Positions 22,979 through 31,081 of a stretch of 35,488 nucleotides of DNA are shown here, in pieces (position 1 is the stretch's first letter; the number at the start of each line of letters is the position of its first letter). Position numbers and translations under genes: made by a program. The notes under the pieces were generated by a model that had not been told where the DNA came from, did not search any database, and worked only from the letters and a program-made list of their open reading frames with translations. The stretch comes from Candidatus Pseudoscillospira falkowii (lineage in GTDB: Bacteria > Bacillota > Clostridia > Oscillospirales > Oscillospiraceae), in the NCBI GenBank assembly GCA_904374485.1, contig CAJFFX010000034.1:1-35488 (forward strand), written 5' to 3'.

Positions 22979-22982
<4 letters not shown>
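22512..22982 (+). CDS. Left-handed beta-helix (hexapeptide) acyltransferase inside the van operon
   Basis: 156 residues. ATG at 22512 lies 1 bp after the vanXY stop with GAGGTG upstream. N-terminal about 50 residues are basic with a hydrophobic-amphipathic stretch (LAWFWWVYRRRAQAKSRL, RSIFTFLLCRA); residues about 52-150 are hexapeptide repeats (FISRFAVIGPRCRIYQNVTIG, GADCLIGAGAVLVG, IGNSAKIGAGAVVSRDVPDG). The closest known families are serine O-acetyltransferase-like / EPS-type acetyltransferases; a catalytic histidine candidate is in PHGLHG. Its stop overlaps the racemase start by 4 bp (GTGA), so all four genes are translationally coupled. Classical vanG clusters do not contain such a gene to my knowledge. 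Substrate unknown. Confidence 0.82.
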
Positions 22983-24160
<1,178 letters not shown>

Positions 24161-24373
24161 TGCTCCGATCCATAGGCATTGCCGCTCTCAGCCGTCAGGC
24201 CCATATAATTGCTGTCGATCTGCAGGTTTTCGCCGGCAGCGTTCGGCGTGTAGAACACATAGACCAGCTTGAGGGGGCTGCCTTCGTCGTCCTGGGATGT
24301 GGTCTTTGATCTCTGCTGCGCGCTGGAGATCGCGCCGGCGCAGCTGTTTGACTTCCGGGGATGACCCGGCGGA

Positions 24374-24417
24374 CAAAAAATCAAAAACGGGAGACAGGGC
24401 CGCAGCTCTGCCTCCCG
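24374..24417 (-). terminator. Terminator-like hairpin in the vanT-trxB gap
   Basis: Minus strand hairpin (arms 24388-24400 and 24405-24417, 11 of 13 pairs) followed by T-rich stretch GTTTTTGATTTTTTG. It faces minus-strand transcription, but no gene lies upstream on that strand. It may be a relic or stop antisense transcripts. Confidence 0.45.
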
Positions 24418-24475
24418 CTTCGCGTTTCGCGCTCTTTTGCGCTTTTTTGCGCGCCGCGTGCAAAATGTGGCTTTC

Positions 24476-24503
24476 GCCATAGCTTTTTTATGCGATCTAT
24501 GGC
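24476..24503 (+). other. Small inverted repeat upstream of trxB
   Basis: GCCATAG (24476-24482) and CTATGGC (24497-24503), 14-nt loop, next to a possible TGG-CATACT extended -10 element. Could be an operator or part of the trxB promoter. Weak. The remaining 24330-24373 and 24418-24475 hold nothing I can name. Confidence 0.3.
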
Positions 24504-24575
24504 ATACTAAAAAAAGACATCCCTAAAAAAACAGCCGGACTTCCTCCGGCCCGGGACAGAAAGAAGGGTTTTCAG

Positions 24576-25502
24576 ATGAGCGAAAGATACGACGTTGTGA
24601 TCATCGGCGGCGGACCGGGCGGCTACTCCGCAGCGCTGTACTGCGTCCGCGCGGGGCTGCGCACCCTGGTCCTCGAGCGCATGACCCCCGGCGGCCAGAT
24701 GGCCACCACCAACTGGATCGAAAACTATCCCGGCTTTACCCCCGGCATCGACGGCTTTGAGCTGGCCGAAAAAATGAAGGCCGGCGCAGAGCAGTTCGGC
24801 GCCCAGAGCCGCTTTGCCGACGTGCAGTCGGCGGACCTGGCCGCCGCGCCGAAAAAGATCGTCACCGACGCCGGCGAGATCATGGCCGACTGCGTCATCC
24901 TGGCCATGGGCGCCAACCCCCGTCCCCTGGGCCTGCTCGCCGAGGAGCGGCTGCGGGGCCGCGGCGTGTCTTACTGCGCCACCTGCGACGGCATGTTCTA
25001 CCGCGGCAAAACCGTGGTGGTGGCCGGCGGCGGCAACAGCGCCGCCGAGGACGCGCTGACCCTGGCCAAGCTGTGCAGGAAGGTCTATATCGTCCACCGG
25101 CGCGACGCCCTGCGGGCCACCCAGAGCTATCTTGCGCCCCTGGCGGCGGCGGAGAATATCGAGATCCTCTACAACCGCCGCATCACCGACATTTTGGGCG
25201 ACAGCCAGGTCACCGGCGTGGCCCTGGAGGACACGATCAGCGGCGAAGGGAGCACCCTGGCCTGCGACGGCGTGTTCGTGGCCATCGGCCGCACCCCCAG
25301 CACCGCCCTGGCCAGCGGCCAGGTGGCCCTGGACGAAAGCGGCTATATCCTGGCCGGCGAGGACACCTGCACGAACCTGCCCGGCGTGTTCGCCGTGGGC
25401 GATCTGCGCACAAAGCCCCTGCGCCAGGTCATCACCGCCGCGGCCGACGGCGCCGTGGCCTCGAAATTCGCCGAGGAATATCTCCACGCCCTGCAGCGCT
25501 GA
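24576..25502 (+). CDS. trxB: Thioredoxin reductase
   Basis: 308 residues, full length; AGAAGGG upstream of the ATG. FAD motif GGGPGGYSAALYC (11-23), redox-active CATC (residues 132-135) in SYCATCDGMFY, NADPH motif GGGNSAAEDAL, and the C-terminal GVFAVGDLRTKPLRQVITAAADGAVA FAD-binding region. It reduces thioredoxin with NADPH, in the cytosol, and supports disulfide balance and peroxide defence, in keeping with the PerR/rubrerythrin genes earlier in the window but not linked to them. No thioredoxin gene is adjacent. Only a small inverted repeat is visible upstream as a possible control site. Confidence 0.95.
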   Translation: MSERYDVVIIGGGPGGYSAALYCVRAGLRTLVLERMTPGGQMATTNWIENYPGFTPGIDGFELAEKMKAGAEQFGAQSRFADVQSADLAAAPKKIVTDAGEIMADCVILAMGANPRPLGLLAEERLRGRGVSYCATCDGMFYRGKTVVVAGGGNSAAEDALTLAKLCRKVYIVHRRDALRATQSYLAPLAAAENIEILYNRRITDILGDSQVTGVALEDTISGEGSTLACDGVFVAIGRTPSTALASGQVALDESGYILAGEDTCTNLPGVFAVGDLRTKPLRQVITAAADGAVASKFAEEYLHALQR

Positions 25503-25506
25503 AAAA

Positions 25507-25538
25507 CCGCCCGGCGCGGAGCACTCCGCGCCGGGCGG
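25507..25538. terminator. Hairpin between trxB and the double-GNAT gene
   Basis: Perfect 15-bp stem CCGCCCGGCGCGGAG / CA / CTCCGCGCCGGGCGG; T run on the minus strand (25506-25502). Serves convergent genes. Confidence 0.8.
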
Positions 25539-25555
25539 CAAAGCCGGGCAAAAAG

Positions 25556-26536
25556 TCATTTCAGCGGCAGTACCATCTCATACCACCGCGTCCCGCCCCA
25601 CTGGGACAGGGCCGGCCCCGCCGGCAGAAAGCCGAAGGCGCTGTAATAGAGCAGCAGGTGGTCGTGGCAGGTGAGCACCATGCGCGAAAGGCCCATGCGC
25701 CGCGCTTCGCCGATGCGCCGGCGCAGCAGCATGGAGGCAAGGCCCCGCCCCCGATAGGCCGGACGGACGTTCAGGCCCAGCAGCATCATCCCATCCCCCG
25801 CCGGCACATGGCGCACAGCGCCGGAAAACATGTCGTCGGTCAGATGGGGCGCGTCGGAGCGGATGTCGCTGAGGAAGGCGCAGATCTCGCCGCTGTCCGT
25901 GCGCCGCAGCAGCAGGAAATGGTCCGGGCACTGGGCGAGCCGCCGCTCGAAATTCTCCCGCAGGCACATTTCGTTTTCCGGGAAGCACTGGCCCTCGATC
26001 TCCCAGAGTTCCTCCAGGTTCTCCCCCTCCGCCCGGCAGAACGCCAGAGGCAGGTCCAGGTATTTCACCCGGCGGACACCCTCGTAGAGCCCTTCGAGAA
26101 AGGTACTGACGGCGGGGTAGCCCAAATCTTCGTAATAGGCACTGAGGCGGGGGTTGTCCACCGCCGAATCCAGGCGGATACCGCGCTTGCCCCGCCGGCG
26201 GCCCAGGTCCTCGGCAAAGCGGAGCATGGCCGCCCCCGCGCCGGCATGACCCGGCCGGGTCGTCAGGTGGTGGACGTAAAAATAGGCGGGGTCGTCGTCC
26301 CAGCGGCCGTCCTTTTCAAAGAGGGCCACGGCGCCCACGGGCCGCCCCTCCTCCTTCAGCAAATAGAAATCGCCCCGGGCGGCGCCTTCTTCAAAATAAG
26401 CGCGGGGATAGCAGCCGAAATAATCAGTCGCGTTCCACTGCCGCAGCCCCCGCTCGTCCATCCAGGCCATCCGCGCGCAGATCATATCCAAAATCACATC
26501 CACATCCGCCGCGCTGGCCGCAGAAAATTCTGCCAT
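25556..26536 (-). CDS. Tandem two-domain GNAT acetyltransferase
   Basis: 326 residues from the ATG at 26536 (AAGGAAG 8 nt upstream; a longer frame adds 14 residues with a worse context). First GNAT domain about 1-155 (DPAYFYVHHLTTRPGHAGAGAAMLRFAEDL, the R/Q-x-x-G-x-G/A acetyl-CoA loop being RPGHAGAGAA; DSAVDNPRLSAYYEDLGY); second GNAT domain about 165-326 (LLGLNVRPAYRGRGLASML, R-G-R-G-L loop intact; LLLYYSAFGFLPAG). Both acetyl-CoA signatures look functional, the first more degenerate. Substrates unknown; such fusions include mycothiol synthase and aminoglycoside-type enzymes but no specific feature points there. Monocistronic, convergent with trxB. Confidence 0.85.
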   Translation of the reverse strand: MAEFSAASAADVDVILDMICARMAWMDERGLRQWNATDYFGCYPRAYFEEGAARGDFYLLKEEGRPVGAVALFEKDGRWDDDPAYFYVHHLTTRPGHAGAGAAMLRFAEDLGRRRGKRGIRLDSAVDNPRLSAYYEDLGYPAVSTFLEGLYEGVRRVKYLDLPLAFCRAEGENLEELWEIEGQCFPENEMCLRENFERRLAQCPDHFLLLRRTDSGEICAFLSDIRSDAPHLTDDMFSGAVRHVPAGDGMMLLGLNVRPAYRGRGLASMLLRRRIGEARRMGLSRMVLTCHDHLLLYYSAFGFLPAGPALSQWGGTRWYEMVLPLK

Positions 26537-26655
26537 GAGCCATTCTTCCTTTCCGCTGCCGCCGGGCAGCCCCATCAAAGTCGATCCCTATTGTACTATA
26601 AACCGCAGCAAAGCGCAAATCCCGCCGCGGCCATCAAGAAAAGGAGCGAAACGCC

Positions 26656-26916
26656 ATGAAATTTCATTCCACCCCCACCCGGATCTACAGTCTGGACGAC
26701 AACGGCGGCCTGCTGGCCGAGATCACCTTCCCCATGACGGGCAAAAACGTATACTGCATCGACCACACCTATGTAGACGATTCCCTGCGGGGCCAGGGCG
26801 TCGCGGGACAGTTGATGCGCGCGGCGGTGGACCAGATCCACGCTGCCGGCGGCACCGTGGAAGCCACCTGCTCCTATGCCGTGGACTGGCTGGCAAAGCA
26901 TCCGGAAGCGCGCTGA
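26656..26916 (+). CDS. Small GNAT-like protein (NATD1/YjdJ family)
   Basis: 86 residues; AAGGAGCGAAACGCC before the ATG. Core VDDSLRGQGVAGQLMRAAV carries the acetyl-CoA-binding R-G-Q-G-V motif and the conserved HTYVDDSLRGQG pattern of this short N-acetyltransferase family, which has only the CoA-binding half of a GNAT fold. Substrate unknown. Followed by its own terminator. Family assignment is firm; activity is not shown. Confidence 0.85.
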   Translation: MKFHSTPTRIYSLDDNGGLLAEITFPMTGKNVYCIDHTYVDDSLRGQGVAGQLMRAAVDQIHAAGGTVEATCSYAVDWLAKHPEAR

Positions 26917-26925
26917 ACGGCACGC

Positions 26926-26969
26926 AAAGCGGCCCGCACTCCTTTTAAGGAGTGCGGGCCGCTTTTTTT
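26926..26969. terminator. Bidirectional terminator between the small GNAT gene and putP
   Basis: Perfect stem AAAGCGGCCCGCACTCC / TTTT AA / GGAGTGCGGGCCGCTTTTTTT; serves plus strand and convergent putP. Confidence 0.92.
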
Positions 26970-26986
26970 GCAGGCGCAAAGGCGGA

Positions 26987-28522
26987 TCACTTGCCGAGGG
27001 CGCGGTATTCGTCGAACTGATCGGTGATGCGCTTTTCGGGCGCAGCCGTCAGCAGGGAAACGATGACCACCACCACGCAGTTCAGCAGGAACGCCGGCAG
27101 CAGCTCATAGATATCGAAGCCGCCGCCCAGGGGACGCACCAGGAACTTCCACACGAAGACCATAACGCCGCCGGTCACCATGCCGGCCAGGATGCCCCAC
27201 TTGTTGGCCCGGCGCCAGAACAGAGCGAACAGCACGCCGGGGCCGAAAGCCGCGCCGAAGCCGGCCCAGGCAAAGGACACGATGCGGAACACGGAGCTGT
27301 CGGGGTCCCGGGCCAGGAACATGGCCACGATGGCGATGGCGATCAGGGACACGCGGGCGATCAGCATGGCCGTTTTTTCCGACATCTGCACGCGGAACAG
27401 GCCCCACAGCAGGTCCTTGGACACGCTGGAAGACGCCGCCAACAGCTGGGAGTCCGCCGTGGACATGGTGGCGGCCAAGATGCCCGCCAGGATCACGCCG
27501 GCCAGCAGCGCGGCGACGACGCCGTGGGTGGACAGAAGGCTGGCGATGCGGACGATGATCGTTTCAGAATCGGAGCCGGAGAGGAAGGGCACCGCATCCG
27601 CCGCGGTCATGCCCAGACCCACCACGCCGATGAAAATCGCCACGAACATGGAGATCACCACCCAGGAGGTGGCCACGCGGCGGGACAGGGTCAGCTTGCG
27701 CTCATCCTCGATGGCCATGAAGCGCAGCAGGATATGGGGCATGCCGAAATAGCCCAGGCCCCAGGCCATGGTGGAAACGATCGTCAGCGCGCCGTAGGGC
27801 ACTGCGGCGTTCGCCGCCACGTCGAACTTATCGCCCATGCTCAAATAGCCGGGCAGGGCCATGGCGTTCTGCATGACCGCGTCAAGGCCGCCTGCCGTCG
27901 CCACGCCGAAGCACAAAACGATCACCAGCGCCGCCGTCATCACGATACTCTGGATCAGGTCGGTGAAGCTGGCGGCCAGGAAGCCGCCCAGGGCCGTGTA
28001 GATCACGATAACCGCACCGCTGATCACCATGGCCGCCACATAGTCCACGCCAAACAGGCTGCTGAACAGCTTGCCGCAGGCGGCGAAGCCCGAAGCGGTG
28101 TAGGGTACGAAGAAGACGATGATCACCACCGCCGCGATGCCCCGCAGGACGTTGCGGTCGTCGCCGAAGCGCTTGGAGAAAAATTCCGGCATGGTGATGG
28201 AATCGGTCAAAACCGTGTAGCGCCGGATGCGCTTGGCCACGATGAGCCAGTTGAGGTAGGTGCCCACGGCCAGGCCGATGGCGGTCCAGGCCGGATCACA
28301 GATACCGGTGAGGTAGGCCAGGCCCGGCAAGCCCATCAAAAGCCAGCTGGACATGTCCGACGCCTCGGCGCTCATGGCCGTGACGAAGGGGCCGAGCTTG
28401 CGCCCGCCCAGATAAAAATCATCCGCACTGCCATTGCGCTTGGCAAGCCATGCGCCGATGGCGAGCATGGCGAACAGATACACGCCAATGGAAATCAGGA
28501 TGCAGATATTTGCCGTTGTCAT
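26987..28522 (-). CDS. putP: Sodium/solute symporter, PutP-type
   Basis: 511 residues of a sodium:solute symporter (SSS) family protein with about 13 hydrophobic segments, N-terminal ICILISIGVYLFAMLAIGAW onward. The family motif region FYLGGRKLGPFVTAMSAEASDMSSWLLMGLPG near residues 36-66 is the PutP-type Na+/substrate site. It imports proline or a similar substrate with Na+. C-terminal about 12 residues charged. Monocistronic with a terminator on each side; no proline catabolic genes nearby, so the substrate (proline, pantothenate or other) is not settled. The ribosome site is weak (AAGGGAG with a long spacing). Confidence 0.88.
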   Translation of the reverse strand: MTTANICILISIGVYLFAMLAIGAWLAKRNGSADDFYLGGRKLGPFVTAMSAEASDMSSWLLMGLPGLAYLTGICDPAWTAIGLAVGTYLNWLIVAKRIRRYTVLTDSITMPEFFSKRFGDDRNVLRGIAAVVIIVFFVPYTASGFAACGKLFSSLFGVDYVAAMVISGAVIVIYTALGGFLAASFTDLIQSIVMTAALVIVLCFGVATAGGLDAVMQNAMALPGYLSMGDKFDVAANAAVPYGALTIVSTMAWGLGYFGMPHILLRFMAIEDERKLTLSRRVATSWVVISMFVAIFIGVVGLGMTAADAVPFLSGSDSETIIVRIASLLSTHGVVAALLAGVILAGILAATMSTADSQLLAASSSVSKDLLWGLFRVQMSEKTAMLIARVSLIAIAIVAMFLARDPDSSVFRIVSFAWAGFGAAFGPGVLFALFWRRANKWGILAGMVTGGVMVFVWKFLVRPLGGGFDIYELLPAFLLNCVVVVIVSLLTAAPEKRITDQFDEYRALGK

Positions 28523-28627
28523 TCTCTTTTCTTACTCCCTTCCCTGCCGGCCCCCCAGGCCGGTCAATCAAAATTAGATTCAGTATAGCACAAAATCTTT
28601 CCCATGGGAAGTGTGCATTCCGCACAA

Positions 28628-28677
28628 AAGCGGCTGCGGCAGAGCCGCTTGTCCTGCCGCGGAAAATCTGTTAAGAT
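28628..28677 (+). promoter_or_regulatory. Promoter of the response-regulator/ABC module with inverted repeat
   Basis: TTGTCC (28649-28654), 17-bp spacer, TAAGAT (28672-28677), also an extended TGT-TAAGAT. An 8-bp inverted repeat AAGCGGCT/AGCCGCTT (28628-28650) ends on the -35 hexamer, operator-like. Confidence 0.6.
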
Positions 28678-28728
28678 AGGAAAACGATCATTCTGTTTCC
28701 CCGTGGAAACGCCGAGGGGGCACACACT

Positions 28729-29394
28729 ATGGAAACGATTTTTCTTTTGGAGGACGACGCCGCCCTGAGCCGGGGTATCGCCATGGCCCTATCCGGGCCG
28801 GACCGCGCCGTGACCCAGGCAGACACCGTCGCCGGGGCCAGGGAGACCCTGACCCGGGCGGGGTTCGACCTGCTGATTTTGGACGTCAACCTGCCCGACG
28901 GCAGCGGCCTTACGCTGCTGCGCGCCCTGCGGCGGGAGGGGGACCTGACGCCGGCCATCCTCCTCACCGCCAACGACCTGGAGCTGGATCAGGTCACCGG
29001 CCTGGAGGCTGGGGCAGACGACTACATCACCAAGCCCTTCTCCCTGGCGGTGCTCCGGGCCCGGGTGAACGCCCAGCTGCGCCGCGCCGCCCCGGCTCAG
29101 TCGGAACGGCTGGAAGTAGACGGCTTCACCTTTGACTTTGCCCGGCTGGAGTTCGCCCGAAACGGGGAGCCCATCGACCTGTCCAAAACCGAGCAGCGGC
29201 TGCTGCGCCTGCTGGTGGAGAACCGGGGGCGCACCCTGCCTCGGGAGCTGCTGCTGGACCGGGTGTGGGATGGGGGCGAGTTCGTGGATGAGAACGCCCT
29301 GTCGGTGGCGGTCCGGCGGCTGCGGGCCAAGCTGGGCGGCGCGCCCATCAAGACCGTCTACGGAGTGGGCTACACCTGGGAGGTGGGGAAATGA
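28729..29394 (+). CDS. OmpR-family response regulator of an ABC-transporter module
   Basis: 221 residues. Receiver: acidic pair D9/D10, phospho-acceptor D52 in LLILDVNLPDGSG, K102-region TKPFSLAVL; winged-helix output about 125-221 (LSKTEQRLLRLLVEN, VKTVYGVGYTWEV-like end). Stop overlaps the kinase start by 4 bp. Together with the sensor and ABC genes downstream it forms a regulator/transporter cassette of the type that senses peptide antibiotics or envelope stress in Firmicutes, but the inducer cannot be told. Confidence 0.88.
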   Translation: METIFLLEDDAALSRGIAMALSGPDRAVTQADTVAGARETLTRAGFDLLILDVNLPDGSGLTLLRALRREGDLTPAILLTANDLELDQVTGLEAGADDYITKPFSLAVLRARVNAQLRRAAPAQSERLEVDGFTFDFARLEFARNGEPIDLSKTEQRLLRLLVENRGRTLPRELLLDRVWDGGEFVDENALSVAVRRLRAKLGGAPIKTVYGVGYTWEVGK

Positions 29395-30293
29395 CCGCCC
29401 CGGCGTGGGCCTTTCTGGCCCTGGCCGTTGTGGGGCTGGCCTTCGGCCTGTGGCAGTGGGCGTCCCGGCGGCGCACCCTCCGGCGGCTCAGCGCCATGCT
29501 GGACCGGGCCATCGACGGGGGCTTTTCTGAGGACCGGTTCGACGAGACGGAGCTGTCCGCCCTGGAGGGGAAGCTGGCCCGGTTCCTCCGGGGCTCCGCC
29601 GCCGCGAAAAAGACGGTGGAGGGGGAGCAGGCGGCGGTGAAGGCCCTCATCGCCGACATCTCCCACCAGACCCGCACCCCCGTGGCCAATCTCCTGCTGT
29701 ATGCCTCTCTGCTGGGCGAGGGGGACCTCACCCCACAGCAGCGGGAGCAGGTCCAGGCCCTCACCGCCCAGGGGGAGAAGCTGTCCTTCCTGATCCAGGC
29801 CCTGGTGAAGGCCTCCCGGCTGGAGGCGGGCATCGTGGCCCCGGTCCCGGCCATCAACCCCGTGGGGCCGCTGCTGGAAGGAGCGGCGGAGCAGCTGGCC
29901 CAGGCGGCCCGGGCGAAACATATCGCCCTGACCGTGGAGCCCCTGGACGGACAGGCCGCCTTCGACCCCCGCTGGACGGGGGAGGCGCTGTGCAACGTGG
30001 TAGACAACGCAGTGAAGTACACCCCGGCGGGCGGAAGAGTAACGATCTCCGCCCAAATGCTGGACTCCTTCTGCCGCGTGGACGTGGCGGACACCGGCCC
30101 CGGCATCCCGGAGAGCGAACAGGGGGCCGTCTTCGACCGCTTCTTCCGGGGGGCGGGCACCCGGGCCGCCGACGGCCTGGGCCTGGGGCTCTACCTGACC
30201 CGGGAGATCTTGTCCAGGCAGGGCGGCTATATCAAGGTGGCCTCCCGGCCGGGGGAGGGGAGTATCTTTTCCCTGTACCTGCCGAGAGAATGA
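29391..30293 (+). CDS. Small sensor histidine kinase
   Basis: 300 residues starting within the response-regulator stop (ATGA). A single clear N-terminal TM (about 5-22), a linker helix, phospho-acceptor H92 in ALIADISHQTRTPVAN, N box CNVVDNAVKYTP, and G boxes DTGPGIPESEQG and GLGLGLYLTREI. There is no large sensor domain, so it likely senses within or through the membrane, or through the transporter. Partner of the preceding regulator. Only one TM is unusual: BceS-type kinases have two. Confidence 0.86.
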   Translation: MTAPAWAFLALAVVGLAFGLWQWASRRRTLRRLSAMLDRAIDGGFSEDRFDETELSALEGKLARFLRGSAAAKKTVEGEQAAVKALIADISHQTRTPVANLLLYASLLGEGDLTPQQREQVQALTAQGEKLSFLIQALVKASRLEAGIVAPVPAINPVGPLLEGAAEQLAQAARAKHIALTVEPLDGQAAFDPRWTGEALCNVVDNAVKYTPAGGRVTISAQMLDSFCRVDVADTGPGIPESEQGAVFDRFFRGAGTRAADGLGLGLYLTREILSRQGGYIKVASRPGEGSIFSLYLPRE

Positions 30294-30348
30294 AATTCTT
30301 TCAAACCTGTTAGATTTGAGAAAGGATCTGGAAAGATTTTTTTGCTAC

Positions 30349-30382
30349 AGTCTGTATTGTCGAAAGGCAATACAGACTTTTT
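30349..30382 (+). terminator. Hairpin with T run between kinase and ABC genes
   Basis: AGTCTGTATTG (30349-30359) and CAATACAGACT (30368-30378) are perfect 11-bp complements around TCGAAAGG, followed by TTTTT (30378-30382). It would terminate or attenuate transcription into the ABC genes, or act as a regulator-binding inverted repeat. Confidence 0.6.
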
Positions 30383-30399
30383 CCTGGAGGTTGATACCC

Positions 30400-31068
30400 A
30401 TGACGATTCTGGAAACCAAGGATCTGAAGAAATATTACGGCAAGGGGGACACATTGGTGCGCGCCCTGGACGGGGTGGATCTCACGGTGGAGGATGGGGA
30501 GTTCGTGGCCATCGTGGGCACCAGCGGCTCGGGCAAGTCCACCCTGCTCCACATGCTGGGGGGCCTGGACCGGCCCACCTCGGGCACCGTCACCGTGGAC
30601 GGGAAGGACATCTTCTCGCTGAAGGACGAGGCCCTCACCATCTTCCGCCGGCGGAAGATCGGCTTCGTGTTCCAGAGCTACAACCTGGTGCCGGTGCTCA
30701 CGGTGCGGGAGAACATCGTCCTGCCCATCCAGCTGGACGGTGGGAAGGTGGACGAGGCCTATGTGGACCAGGTGGTGGCCGCCCTGGGCCTGGAGAAGAA
30801 ACTCCAGAGCCTGCCCAGCCAGCTCTCCGGCGGCCAGCAGCAGCGGGTGGCCATCGCCCGGGCCCTGGCCACCAAACCCGCCATCCTCCTGGCCGACGAG
30901 CCCACCGGCAACCTGGACAGCCGCACCAGCCAGGATGTGCTCTCCCTGATGAAGGTGACAGGCCGGAAGTTTGCCCAGACCATGGTGATGATCACCCACA
31001 ATGAGGAGATCGCCCAGCTCTCCGACCGGATCGTCCGCATCGAGGACGGCCAGATCGTGACGCGGTAA
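30400..31068 (+). CDS. ABC transporter ATP-binding subunit
   Basis: 222 residues from ATG 30400 (GGAGG upstream; a longer frame starting at 30316 runs through the hairpin and is unlikely). Walker A GTSGSGKST (40-48), Q loop FQSYNLVPVL, signature LSGGQQQR (142-149), Walker B ILLADEP (162-168) with E167, H-loop H194-region ITHNEEIA. A MacB/LolD/FtsE-type exporter ATPase. Partner permease begins 14 bp later with AAGGAGG. Substrate not visible; regulatory genes upstream suggest an envelope or antimicrobial-peptide response. Confidence 0.93.
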   Translation: MTILETKDLKKYYGKGDTLVRALDGVDLTVEDGEFVAIVGTSGSGKSTLLHMLGGLDRPTSGTVTVDGKDIFSLKDEALTIFRRRKIGFVFQSYNLVPVLTVRENIVLPIQLDGGKVDEAYVDQVVAALGLEKKLQSLPSQLSGGQQQRVAIARALATKPAILLADEPTGNLDSRTSQDVLSLMKVTGRKFAQTMVMITHNEEIAQLSDRIVRIEDGQIVTR

Positions 31069-31081
31069 GGAGGCGGGCACC

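Noticed and set aside
26876-28588. 570-codon plus-strand frame rich in His/Gln opposite putP
   Set aside because: Shadow of putP; composition is that of antisense high-GC codons.
30316-30399. Longer N-terminus for the ABC ATPase gene
   Set aside because: The added 28 residues are encoded by the hairpin and ribosome-site region; GGAGG points to ATG 30400.
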